Positions 1-8,665 of a DNA stretch of 64,000 bases are shown here, in pieces. The stretch is taken from the NCBI GenBank assembly GCA_016719925.1, contig JADJYC010000006.1:62001-126000 (forward strand), given 5' to 3'. The stretch's first letter is position 1, and every line of letters starts with the position of its first letter. Source of the DNA: Crocinitomicaceae bacterium (GTDB lineage: Bacteria; Bacteroidota; Bacteroidia; Flavobacteriales_D; Crocinitomicaceae). A program made the translations under genes and the position numbers. The notes under the pieces were generated by a model. That model was not told the origin of the DNA and searched no databases. It saw only the letters and a program-made list of their open reading frames with translations.

Positions 1-2
1 AA

Positions 3-353
3 AGCGCGAATACAGAATTATTTAATATCACAAAAAGTTATAGTCTCACCACATTTCCTGTTTACCACGCGTATAATGCAGCTGCTGAAATGACGCTTGC
101 AAATCATGTTTACTGGCCGGCATCCAAACTGGAATATTTTAATGCAGGCAAGGAACGGCTTGAAAAGGTAATTAAAGCATTTCCTGAAAACGTGGAGATT
201 CGGTATATTCGTTATTGCGTTCAGCAAGGGGCTCCGTTTTTTCTTGGTTACTCGTCCGATTTGCAGGATGACAAAAATTTTGTTCTGAAGAATATAAACC
301 GTACTGACTGGTCAGACAGTTATAAAAAGAGTGTAAAAGAATTTTTGAACTAA
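3..353 (+). CDS. Conserved hypothetical protein, C-terminal part
   Basis: The reading frame is open from the left edge of the window to a TAA at 351-353, so only the C-terminal ~116 residues are present and the true start lies outside. The visible part is soluble and mildly helical (motifs GKERLEKVIKAFPENVEIRY and GAPFFLGY). It resembles a short, usually exported, Bacteroidota family of unknown function that I associate with carotenoid gene clusters; this is recall, not a search result. The stop overlaps the start of idi (TAATG), which places it in the same operon. Function unknown. Confidence 0.6.
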   Translation, partial: SANTELFNITKSYSLTTFPVYHAYNAAAEMTLANHVYWPASKLEYFNAGKERLEKVIKAFPENVEIRYIRYCVQQGAPFFLGYSSDLQDDKNFVLKNINRTDWSDSYKKSVKEFLN

Positions 354-879
354 TGACAGAAGAAGTAATACTGGTTGATCAGCAGGATCAGGAGTTAGGC
401 ACCATGCAAAAACTGGAGGCGCATCAGAAAGGGATGCTGCATCGTGCGTTTTCTGTTTTTGTTTTTAATGACAAGAATGAATTACTTCTTCAAAAACGTG
501 CATCGGATAAATATCATTCAGGAGGATTATGGACAAACACCTGCTGCAGTCATCCTGCGCCGTTTGAAAAACCGAAGATGCCTGTCACAGAAGATTGATG
601 GAGGAAATGGGGTTTGATACGCAACTTGAATTTGTGACGTCGTTTATTTATAAAGCTGATCTCGATAATAATCTTACTGAGCATGAATTTGATCATGTCT
701 ATGCAGGCAGATATAATCATTCTCCCCAGCCAAATCAGATTGAAGCAGAAGACTGGAAATATGTGAATATGGATTTCCTGAAAAAAGATCTGGAGTCAAA
801 TCCGAATAACTATACAGTGTGGTTTAAAATCATATTTAATGATGTACATACATTTCTGCTCAATCATCTTTCAAAATGA
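353..879 (+). CDS. idi: Isopentenyl-diphosphate delta-isomerase type I (frameshifted)
   Basis: Interconverts IPP and DMAPP, supplying the starter for carotenoid assembly. The N-terminal part carries the active-site cysteine motif TNTCCSHP and the C-terminal part the Nudix-like MEEMGF with its glutamates. The two halves lie in different frames; adding one A to the A5 run at 567-571 restores a continuous product reading EKTEDACHRRLMEEMG across the junction, which matches the family. I therefore treat it as one gene of about 175 residues with a probable 1-nt sequencing deletion. ATG overlaps the upstream stop, and its own TGA overlaps the ATG of the next gene, so translation is probably coupled. 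Confidence 0.9.
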
Positions 880-2354
880 ATAATTCAGATAAAACCGTTT
901 TTGTAATTGGGGCGGGATTGGCCGGAATAGCTGCTTCTATCAGATTACGCAAATTGGGATTCATTGTAACTGTGATTGAAAAAAACAGTACTTATGGTGG
1001 TAAACTGGATGAATTTAATGAGCAGGGATTTCGTTTTGACAAGGGACCATCTTTATTCACATCGCCTGAATCAGTGGATGAATTATTTCTACTGTGTGAT
1101 AAAAACCCAAGAGATTATTTCAATTATAAATCGCATCCTGTTTCATGTTCGTATTATTTCAAAGACAAATCAGTTTTACATTTCAATACAGACAAACAAA
1201 AACTAAAGGAAGAACTTACTGTTAAACTTGGTACTGAATCAGCATTTAAAACACTCACGTATCTGGAAAGGAGTAAAGAAACGTATCAGAAAATAGGAGA
1301 GTTTTTTATTGACCGCCCACAGGCAGGTTTAAAGGATATTTTCAGAAAAGAACTTTTAATACGTTATCCGCATTTTCTTACTTCCAAACTTAGAAAAACA
1401 CTTCATCAATATAATTTGACAAATCTCCGTAATGAAAAATTAATTCAGATTTTTGACCGGTATGCAACGTACAATGGTTCAAGTCCTTTTAAGATGAGTG
1501 GATTATACAGTATGGTCCCTCACCTGGAACAAAATACGGGAACTTATTTTCCGGAGAAGGGAATGAGGTCCATTGTTGATTCCTTATATAAACTGGCTGT
1601 TGAAGAAGGTGTTGAATTCCGGTTTGAACAGAATATTCAGAAATTAATGAAATCAGATAATGGTTTTAATCTGGTTATAAATGGACAGCTTTACAATGCA
1701 GATAAAGTGGTGTGTGCCATTGATCACTTACATTTTTACCGGGATATTTTATCAGATTCAAAATTGTTTAATTACTATTCGAAATACGAACGGTCAACAT
1801 CCGGGTTTGTATTTTACTGGGGAATTAAAAAGGGAATTCCGGAAGCAGGTTTGCATAATATCTTTTTCAGTGAGAATTACAAAAAAGAATTTGAAGAACT
1901 TTTCAAAGAGAAAAAATTGCCTGCAGATCCCACTATTTATCTGCACGTTTCTTCAGTAGTAAATAAAGCGGATGCACCTGAAGGAGCACAGAACTGGTTT
2001 GTAATGATCAATACTCCGGCAGGTTATGTGCCGGATTCGAATGAGATTAATCAAATCAGAAAAAAAATTGCAGAGCGGCTGCAAATGCAGTTTAATATAG
2101 ATGTTTTGTCTGAAATTATTTTTGAAAAATACTGGAGTGCAAAACAAATTGAAAGTGAAACAGGTTCTGTTGCCGGAGCTCTTTATGGTGCTTCGTCCAA
2201 TGGAAAAATATCAGCATTAAAAAGACATGGAAACCGGATTAAAAAAATTCCGGGATTATATTTCTGTGGTGGCACGGTTCATCCCGGAGGAGGAATTCCG
2301 CTTGTATTGAAATCTGCAAAAATTGTCAGTGAATTAATTGGTCATGAAAGATAA
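876..2354 (+). CDS. CrtI/CrtD-family carotenoid desaturase
   Basis: FAD-dependent carotenoid desaturase of 492 residues, normal for the CrtI family. The N-terminal dinucleotide fold is GAGLAGIAASIRLRKLG followed by GGKLDEF, and the C-terminal FAD motif is CGGTVHPGGGIPLVLKSAK. The family covers phytoene desaturase (CrtI) and the later-acting 3',4'-desaturase of 1'-hydroxy carotenoids (CrtD). I favour CrtD because the gene sits directly before cruF and no phytoene synthase (crtB, the usual crtI partner) is beside it, and because the GGxVHPGGGIPL ending is what I recall for CrtD-type members. This is inference; plain phytoene desaturase remains possible. ATGA overlap with idi; its 3' end overlaps the next gene by 11 bases. 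Confidence 0.85.
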   Translation: MNNSDKTVFVIGAGLAGIAASIRLRKLGFIVTVIEKNSTYGGKLDEFNEQGFRFDKGPSLFTSPESVDELFLLCDKNPRDYFNYKSHPVSCSYYFKDKSVLHFNTDKQKLKEELTVKLGTESAFKTLTYLERSKETYQKIGEFFIDRPQAGLKDIFRKELLIRYPHFLTSKLRKTLHQYNLTNLRNEKLIQIFDRYATYNGSSPFKMSGLYSMVPHLEQNTGTYFPEKGMRSIVDSLYKLAVEEGVEFRFEQNIQKLMKSDNGFNLVINGQLYNADKVVCAIDHLHFYRDILSDSKLFNYYSKYERSTSGFVFYWGIKKGIPEAGLHNIFFSENYKKEFEELFKEKKLPADPTIYLHVSSVVNKADAPEGAQNWFVMINTPAGYVPDSNEINQIRKKIAERLQMQFNIDVLSEIIFEKYWSAKQIESETGSVAGALYGASSNGKISALKRHGNRIKKIPGLYFCGGTVHPGGGIPLVLKSAKIVSELIGHER

Positions 2355-2952
2355 GCTGATAAAGTATTTTCCTCATATTCTGATTGGGTTTCACCTGATA
2401 GGTTTGTTCCTGTTTATTGCGTGGCCGGAGATGATAGTGTTAACTCCGCTGAATCTTATGCTCAGTGGTTTTCTAGTTTTCTTTCTGAACGCAATAAGAA
2501 AATCAGTGTCGCTTACCTTTTGATTTTTTGTTCGATTTTTGATAGAATTAATTGGTGTCCAAACAGGAATATTATTCGGGAATTATAAATATTCCAATGT
2601 ACTGAGTGAAGGTGTTGGGGGAGTTCCGTTGATTATTGGAGTGAATTGGTTTGTGATAGTTGTGAGTTCTGTTTCGTTGTTCATCAATTTAAGAATTCAA
2701 CTTTGGCTTAAAGTGATTTTATCTGGTCTGACAGCTGTACTGATGGATTTCATAATCGAACCAGTAGCTATTAAATATCAGTTCTGGATATGGGAAAACA
2801 ATGACGTTCCATTCTACAATTATGTTTGCTGGTTTATTTTTTCTGCCGGATTTTCCTGGTTGTATATTTCGTTTAAGCCTGAAAAAAATAAGACAGCCTT
2901 TGTTTTGTATTTTACCTGGTTTGTATTTTTTCTGATTTTAAATTTTATCTGA
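2344..2952 (+). CDS. cruF: CruF-type carotenoid 1',2'-hydratase (DUF422; two frame changes)
   Basis: Integral membrane protein of the carotenoid biosynthesis/DUF422 family, whose characterised members (CruF) hydrate the acyclic end of gamma-carotene. Hydrophobic segments include FPHILIGFHLIGLFLFI near the N-terminus and YVCWFIFSAGFSWLYI near the C-terminus; the diagnostic middle part reads GVQTGILFGNYKY and later VLMDFIIEPVAIKYQFWIW. The ATG-initiated frame meets a TGA at 2521-2523. One missing T at 2477-2480 and one extra T at 2536-2540 would give a continuous product through SERNKKISVAYLL into IELIGVQTG. A TTG six bases upstream of the ATG is a less likely start. Part of the overlapping operon; crtZ starts 2 bases after its stop. 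Confidence 0.8.
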
Positions 2953-2953
2953 T

Positions 2954-3390
2954 ATGTGGTTTACAATTGCTTTTATTTTAGCCTTTTTTCTCATGGAGGG
3001 CGGAGCCTGGTCTGCTCACAAATATCTGATGCACGGTCCGCTTTGGAGCTGGCATGAAGATCATCATAAACCAAACGGAAATTTATTTCAGAAAAATGAC
3101 CGGTTCTTTTGATATTTGCCATTCCTTCCTGGTTGTGTATTATGCTGGGAATGATTTATGGAAATTGGTTCTCGGTTGGATTTGGTGGAGGTATAGCATT
3201 GTATGGTATGGTCTATTTTTTAGTTCACGATGTGTTGATTCACCGAAGATTCAAATGGTTTGATAAAACAGATAACAAGTATTTCAGAGCCATTCGAAAG
3301 GCGCATAAGGTTCATCACAAGAATCAATACAAAGAACACGGTACTTGTTTTGGCATGTTGCTGGTACCTAAAAAATATTTCAATATATGA
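2954..3390 (+). CDS. crtZ: Beta-carotene hydroxylase, CrtZ type (frameshifted)
   Basis: Membrane di-iron hydroxylase adding 3-OH to the beta-ionone ring. Histidine motifs of the fatty-acid-hydroxylase superfamily are visible: HKYLMHG, WHEDHHK, VHDVLIHRRFKW and KAHKVHHKN. The ATG at 2954 opens MWFTIAFILAFFLMEGGAWS, then the frame changes at the T4 run 3107-3110; a fifth T gives NDRFFLIFAIPSWL and continues to the stop at 3390. The C-terminus (LLVPKKYFNI) is slightly short compared with relatives I recall. The stop overlaps the ATG of the lycopene cyclase gene. Confidence 0.88.
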
Positions 3391-4065
3391 AGTCACTTTA
3401 TCTAATCATTGATTTGGCGACTTTATTTTTCCGTTAATTCTGAGCTTTGATAAAAAGTTGCTTATTTCCGCCAATGGAAAACCGTCTTTCTGGCTGGATT
3501 CATTGTCGGAATTCCATTTTTAATTTGGGATTATTTTTTTACCAAAGCTGGTGTTTGGGGATTTAATCCAGAATATCTCACAGAATTTTATATTGCAAAT
3601 CTGCCAATTGAAGAGGTGCTTTTTTTGTTGTGGTACCTTTCTCCTGTGTGTTTATTTATGCTTGTGTCAGGGCGTATTTCAGCAATATTAGTTTTCAGAA
3701 AGTGAACATAATTTTCACATCAGTATTGCTGGTTATATTTTATTTATTGCAATATTCGGTTACTTTGGTGCTTATTCGCAGTATGTGATTTTTTCTTCCG
3801 TTCTCACCTTGGTTGTTATCTTTCTTTTACGCAGATATCTGCATTTTTTACCAGTAGCATTTCTGATATCGGTAATTCCTTTCATGATTGTAAATGGTAT
3901 TTGACAGGCGGTTTTACAGAAGCTCCAATTGTCTGGTATGATGATCTGGAGCGTACTCCGTTTCGCTTTTTTACCATTCCGGCTGAAGATGTGTTGTACA
4001 GTTTTATGCTGATTGGATTGAATGTGTCGATCTATGAATGGCTGAAGAATAAAATATCAGCATAG
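3387..4065 (+). CDS. Lycopene cyclase, CrtYcd-type membrane protein (multiply frameshifted)
   Basis: No single frame is long here, but stitching frames gives a continuous protein of about 227 residues of the lycopene-cyclase-domain family (fused CrtYc/CrtYd). The translation runs MKSLYLIIDLATLFFPLIL, then VFLAGFIVGIPFLIWDYFF, then NPEYLTEFYIANLPIEEVL, then TEAPIVWYDDLERTPFRF, ending ISIPAEDVLY-like and EWLKNKISA. The double Asn-Pro/Pro-Ile-Glu-Glu motif (NLPIEEVLFF) is characteristic. Five one-base deletions in homopolymers (about 3431, 3452-3456, 3620-3626, 3738-3741, 3900-3902) restore it completely. Cyclises lycopene end groups; with crtZ and cruF it implies a monocyclic hydroxylated carotenoid. 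Its end overlaps the convergent transposase-like gene by 9 bases. Confidence 0.8.
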
Positions 4066-4669
4066 TTCAATCCATTGTTCGTTATCCGAGTTTTTCGGAT
4101 TGTTTTTAATGTAATTGGCAATGCGCGAATATTCATTTCCATTTCTGATAATTCTGTCATGAAAGCGTTCCTGCCATTCGAAATTTGCGGAAATATTGCG
4201 GGCGTGTTTGGATACTACGGATTTGTATGATCCGATGATTGTGGAAATAGATCCGGGTTTGGGTGAAATTGCGGCCATTTTTTGGTTTTTTGGTGATTCC
4301 GCGGCCTCCGCAGAGACGACGCATTGCGTCGTCTGTACCTTGGTGGTGCATTGCGTCGTCTGTACCTTGGTGGTGCATTGCGTCGTCTGTACCTTGGTGG
4401 TGCCATTTATTGTAATAATGCCGTGCATATGATCAGGCATGATGATAAATTCACCCAGCGCTGCATGAGCAAAATGTTCAGGAATTGATTTCCAAAATTT
4501 TTCAGCGAGTTTGCCAATTTCTGTAAATTCCATTTTTCCATCATGGATTTTTCCAAAATAGGAATCTGTTTTTGGTGCAGATGGTAATGAAATAAGAGCC
4601 TTTTGAAGTGTAATCAAATCCTTTAAGTCGTGCGGATTCTATGCGATATTTGTTTAAGTATTTTGCCAT
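4057..4669 (-). CDS. REP-associated tyrosine transposase-like (Y1/IS200-like) protein, frameshifted
   Basis: Encodes an HUH single-strand nuclease-like protein: the motif EFIIMPDHMHGIITI carries the HxH pair, and a C-terminal NYIKNNPKN follows QERFHDRIIRNGNEYSRIA with the candidate catalytic Tyr. The N-terminus (MAKYLNKYRIESARLKGFDY, ATG at 4669) lies in another frame and joins the main frame around 4580. A 27-residue stretch made of three TTKVQTTQC repeats is inserted after the HUH motif (4321-4401). Such single-domain RAYT-like proteins are associated with dispersed palindromes and rarely with self-mobile elements. No terminal inverted repeats or target duplications were seen here. Confidence 0.72.
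4315..4401. repeat. Three perfect 27-bp tandem repeats preceded by a 19-bp palindrome
   Basis: Units at 4321-4347, 4348-4374 and 4375-4401 are identical (gcattgcgtcgtctgtacct plus tggtggt). The first unit with six preceding bases forms a palindrome at 4315-4333 (arms gacgacgca / tgcgtcgtc around one base). The array sits in frame inside the transposase-like gene and leaves several frames open on both strands. Confidence 0.9.
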
Positions 4670-4703
4670 CTCCTCTAATCTTCTGATGGCAAATATATTC
4701 AAA

Positions 4704-7480
4704 TTATAATTTCTCCTTCAGGTATTTTGCCGTGTAGGATTTTTTTGATTTTATCAGATCTTCCGGTGTTCCTTCAAAAACAATATGGCCTCCGTCATTA
4801 CCGCCTTCAGGACCGATATCAATAATCCAGTCAGCGCATTTTATCACATCTACATTGTGTTCAATCACCAGAATCGAATGTCCGAGTTTAATCAGCTCAT
4901 TGAATCCGATAATCAATTTGTCAATATCATGAAAATGCAAACCTGTTGTTGGTTCATCAAAAATAAAAAGGGTAGGGGTTGGATTTTTTTGGCCTATAGT
5001 TAGGAAGGATGCCAATTTGATTCGTTGTGCTTCTCCGCCTGAAAGTGTGCTTGAAGATTGTCCGAGTGTGAGATATCCTAAACCAAGTTCTGCCAGGGGC
5101 TTAATACGCTCCACAATTTTCTGTTCCATGGACCCTTTTCCGTTAAAAAATTCGATAGCGTCATCAATAGAAAGTTTCAATACATCCGAAATATTTTTTC
5201 CGTTGTATTCTACTTCAAGTGTTTCCGGAGTGTATCTTTTTCCTTTGCACTCTTCACACTGCAATTGAACATCTGCCATGAACTGCATGGAGATTGTAAT
5301 TTCACCGTCTCCTTTGCAAACTTCACACCGGCCGCCGGGAACATTGTATGAAAAAAATCCGGCTTTTAGTCCTCGGATTTTTGCGAGTTGTTGTTTTGCA
5401 AAAAGTTCTCTGATAAAATCAAAGCTTACATACGTTGCCGGATTGCTCCGGGATGATCTGCCAATTGGATTCTGATCAATCATTTCAACCTCTGCCAGTC
5501 TTTTTAAATCTCCTTCCAAACCATCAAAATCACCGGTTTTATTGCTTGATTTTCCCAGTGCCTTTAGAAGTGCAGGATATAAAATATGTTTTACCAACGT
5601 TGATTTTCCGGAGCCGCTGACACCAGAAATACAAACCAAACCATTTAAAGGAATTCCCACCTGAATATTTTTCAGATTATTTTCTCTTGCTCCTTTAATG
5701 ATAATTTTGTTCGTGAGTTTTCGCCTTTTTTCTGGTACAGGGATTTGCAGTCTGCCCGTCAGATATTGCGCTGTAATACTTTTGATTTAAGAAGATCTTT
5801 GTGATTTCCCTGAAAAACAACCTCACCCCCAAACACACCCGCACGCGGACCAATATCAATTATCTGATCTGCCGCTTTCATCACTTCTTCTTCATGTTCA
5901 ACAACAATTACTGTATTTCCAATTTTTTTTAATCGTTCAAGAATTCCAACTAATCTTGCTGTATCTCTTGGATGCAAACCAATGCTTGGCTCATCTAAAA
6001 TATACATTGAACCGACAAGACTGCTTCCCAGTGACGTAGCCAGATTGATGCGCTGTGATTCTCCACCGGATAATGTTGCTGATTGACGATTTAATGTCAG
6101 ATATCCAAGACCTACTTCATTCAGGTAAGTGATTCTGTTTTTAATTTCAAGCAAAAGTCTTTTTGCAATTTCTGTTTGATATTTATCCAGCTTCAAATTA
6201 TCAAAAGTTACTTTGAGATCTTGAACCGGCATCAGAATCAAATCACTCAAACAATGGCCGTCAATTTTTACATTATTGGTTTCTTTTCTCAATCGTGTTC
6301 CTCTGCAATCAGGACATAATGTTTTTCCCCGGTATCTGGATTGCATGATGCGGTACTGAATTTTATATGAATTCTGCTGAAGAAATTCAAAGAAATTATC
6401 AATGCCCCAGATTTGTTTATTTCCTTTCCATAAAAGCTGAAGCTGATCTTTGGTCAATTCACCAATCGGGCGATGAATGGGAAATTTATTTTTCTCAGCG
6501 TGAAGAATCAGGTTGTCTTTCCATTCACTCATTTTTTCACCTTTCCAGGGAGCAACACCGCCGTCATAAACACTTTTTGTTTTGTCCGGCAAAACCAGAT
6601 TGGGATCAATTCCAATAATAGATCCATATCCTTCACAGCTTTGACAGGCACCATATGGATTATTGAAACTGAAAAAATTTACTGTTGGTTCTATGAATGA
6701 TGTTCCTTCAGATTCAAACCGGTTGGTAAAACTGTGATATTTTTCTGAGTCAATTTTATATACATAACAGTCACCAAATCCTTCGTAAAAAGCAGTTTGA
6801 ACTGAATCAGCCACACGTGACAAATAATCTTCATCAGATGGATTATGTTTTAACCTGTCAATGACGATGTAACTTTTATTTGCACTATATTTTACTGTGG
6901 CTGCATCTTCCAGATCTTTTAATTCATTGTTTACCAAAACACGGGTGTAACCCTGTGACAATAATATTTCGACAGATTTTTTTGGAGCAATTCCTTCTTT
7001 CACTCTCCATGGTGCCAGTATCAGATATTTTTCATCTTTTTCAAACTGATCAATAAATTTGACAACGTCCGTAACACTGTGTTTTTTTACTTCCTTTCCA
7101 GTTTCCGGATTAAATGTTTTACCAATTCTGGCAAAAAGTACTTTTAAATAATCGTAAATTTCAGTTGAAGTGCCAACCGTAGATCGGGGATTACTGGTAA
7201 TTACTTTTTGTTCAATGGCAATTGCGGGTGATATACCTTTAATATAATCTACATCAGGCTTATCAAATCGGCCCAGAAACTGGCGGGCATAAGATGACAA
7301 GCTTTCCACATATCTCCGCTGACCTTCAGCAAACAAGGTGTCAAAGGCCAGGGAACTTTTACCGGAGCCTGAAAGTCCGGTTATTACTACAAACTGATTA
7401 TGAGGAATAGTAACTGAGACATTCTTCAGGTTATGTACCCGTGCCCCTTTTATTTCGATTTCTTTCTGTTTTACAGCCAT
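4704..7480 (-). CDS. uvrA: Excinuclease ABC subunit A (one frameshift)
   Basis: DNA damage recognition ATPase of nucleotide excision repair, about 925 residues, the normal UvrA length. The first ABC half has Walker [13 protein letters not shown], zinc-finger cysteines CQSCEGYG and CPDCRGTRL, signature [12 protein letters not shown] and [10 protein letters not shown]. The second half has [21 protein letters not shown] with [21 protein letters not shown] and [10 protein letters not shown]. The halves are in different frames; one extra base in the T4 run at 5780-5783 (an A run in the gene) gives [20 protein letters not shown] across the gap. All catalytic motifs are intact, so a sequencing indel is far more likely than a pseudogene. 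Monocistronic by appearance; ATG at 7480. Confidence 0.95.
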
Positions 7481-7574
7481 TTATGTAATCAAACGGTGGT
7501 TATATGTTATATTTTACCGTTGAATCAATTGAAGATACCGGCTAATTGGTAAAATTAAACAAACAAAAGAAATT

Positions 7575-7605
7575 TTTGTTTTTACCAACCCATCCCTTAT
7601 CTTTG
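7575..7605 (+). promoter_or_regulatory. Bacteroidota-type promoter of the sigma-factor gene
   Basis: TTTG at 7575-7578, 19 bases, then TATCTTTG at 7598-7605. This matches the Bacteroidota sigma-ABfr consensus TTTG-N19-TAnnTTTG exactly. It lies 105 bases before the ATG at 7710, leaving a leader of roughly 100 bases. Confidence 0.65.
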
Positions 7606-7709
7606 ACGTATACCTAATTAAACAGAACGCCTATAGTATAGTTTTACTCTTAGAAAATCATGTTAAAACAAAGTGTCAATCTCAGTATTGGCGCTAAAAA
7701 GAGTAAACT

Positions 7710-8306
7710 ATGGGAAATGAAGTTCTGACAGAAAGAGATCTGATTCGTGCCTATCAGGCCGGTGACGAAAAATCATTTGAAACACTTTTAATACTGAATA
7801 AGGATAAAGTCTATGGCTATATCTATTCAAAAGTGCGTAATCATGAACTAACTAATGATTTATTTCAGGAAGTTTTTATAAAAGTAATAAGAACGTTAAA
7901 AAACGGGATGTACAATGATGAGGGCAAATTCCTGCCGTGGGTCCTTACCATTGCTCATAATATGATTGTGGATCATTTCAGAAAAGCAAAAAAAATGCAA
8001 ATGATTTCAGAATCTAGCTCAAAAAACGAAGAATTCAATATTTTTGCAGTACTGAAACTGACAGATCGGAACGTTGAGGATTCAATAATTAAAGAACAGA
8101 TTGAAACAGACGTAGTTAGATTGGTTGAGTTCCTTCCGGATGAACAACGCGATGTGCTTGTCAACCGGTTATTCAAAGGAATGAGTTTTAAAGATATTGC
8201 GGAACTTGAAGACATTAGTATCAACACCGCATTAGGGCGAATGCGTTATGCGTTGATTAACTTGAGGAAACTCGTAGATAAACATAAGGTGAGTATAACT
8301 GCTTAG
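7710..8306 (+). CDS. ECF-type RNA polymerase sigma factor
   Basis: 198-residue extracytoplasmic-function sigma factor. Region 2 is seen in NDLFQEVFIKVIRTLKNG (binding core polymerase and the -10 box) and PWVLTIAHNMIVDHFRK; region 4 in LPDEQRDVLVNRLFKGMSF followed by the helix-turn-helix DIAELEDISINTALGRMRY. Length is standard for the group. No anti-sigma factor is adjacent: uvrA is divergent upstream, and a strong terminator and a convergent gene follow. So partner and regulon cannot be inferred. A consensus housekeeping promoter precedes it. Confidence 0.9.
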   Translation: MGNEVLTERDLIRAYQAGDEKSFETLLILNKDKVYGYIYSKVRNHELTNDLFQEVFIKVIRTLKNGMYNDEGKFLPWVLTIAHNMIVDHFRKAKKMQMISESSSKNEEFNIFAVLKLTDRNVEDSIIKEQIETDVVRLVEFLPDEQRDVLVNRLFKGMSFKDIAELEDISINTALGRMRYALINLRKLVDKHKVSITA

Positions 8307-8328
8307 TAGCTGCGACTGATACTGATAG

Positions 8329-8361
8329 ATCCCCCGGAGTAAGTGCCCGGGGGATTTTTTT
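8329..8361 (+). terminator. Intrinsic terminator of the sigma-factor gene
   Basis: Perfect 9-bp GC-rich stem (atcccccgg at 8329-8337 / ccgggggat at 8347-8355) with a 9-base loop, followed by a run of seven Ts. Confidence 0.88.
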
Positions 8362-8367
8362 TGTCTA

Positions 8368-8538
8368 TTTCCTCCCCCTTAATCCCACTCTAATAGGGGG
8401 AAACGTCTATTACTTCCTCCCCTCGGGGAAGATTAAGGAGGGGGAAAACACAGAGTGAGAGTGGTGATTGATTAGTCTCGTCGTTTCAAATATTCCAAGT
8501 ATTTCCTCCCCTCGGGGAGGATTAAGGAGGGGGAAAAC
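8368..8538. repeat. REP-like palindromic repeat family, three copies
   Basis: Two direct copies of a ~36-bp sequence (cctcccctcggggaRgatta then aggagggggaaaa) lie at about 8414-8449 and 8503-8538, and an inverted, diverged copy at about 8368-8404. Each holds a short hairpin (cctcccc/ggggagg). Between them are purine-rich gagagtg-like spacers. No protein-coding potential is seen in 8307-8665 on either strand apart from this. Confidence 0.75.
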
Positions 8539-8665
8539 TCAGCGTGAGAATGAGTGTGAGAGTGAAGCAGATGAACTTTTACGTTCAACATTCCTTATTG
8601 GATATTTAATATTAAATAAGAGATTATAAATGTAAAATTTCAAATGGGAGTTGATACTTATAGAA

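Noticed and set aside
4157..4432. Long open frames on both strands over the transposase gene
   Set aside because: They come from the 27-bp repeat being free of stops in several frames; only the minus-strand frame with the HUH motif matches a protein family.
5660..5790. Programmed frameshift or split uvrA
   Set aside because: No slippery heptamer with a downstream structure is evident, and the same type of homopolymer break occurs in many unrelated genes.
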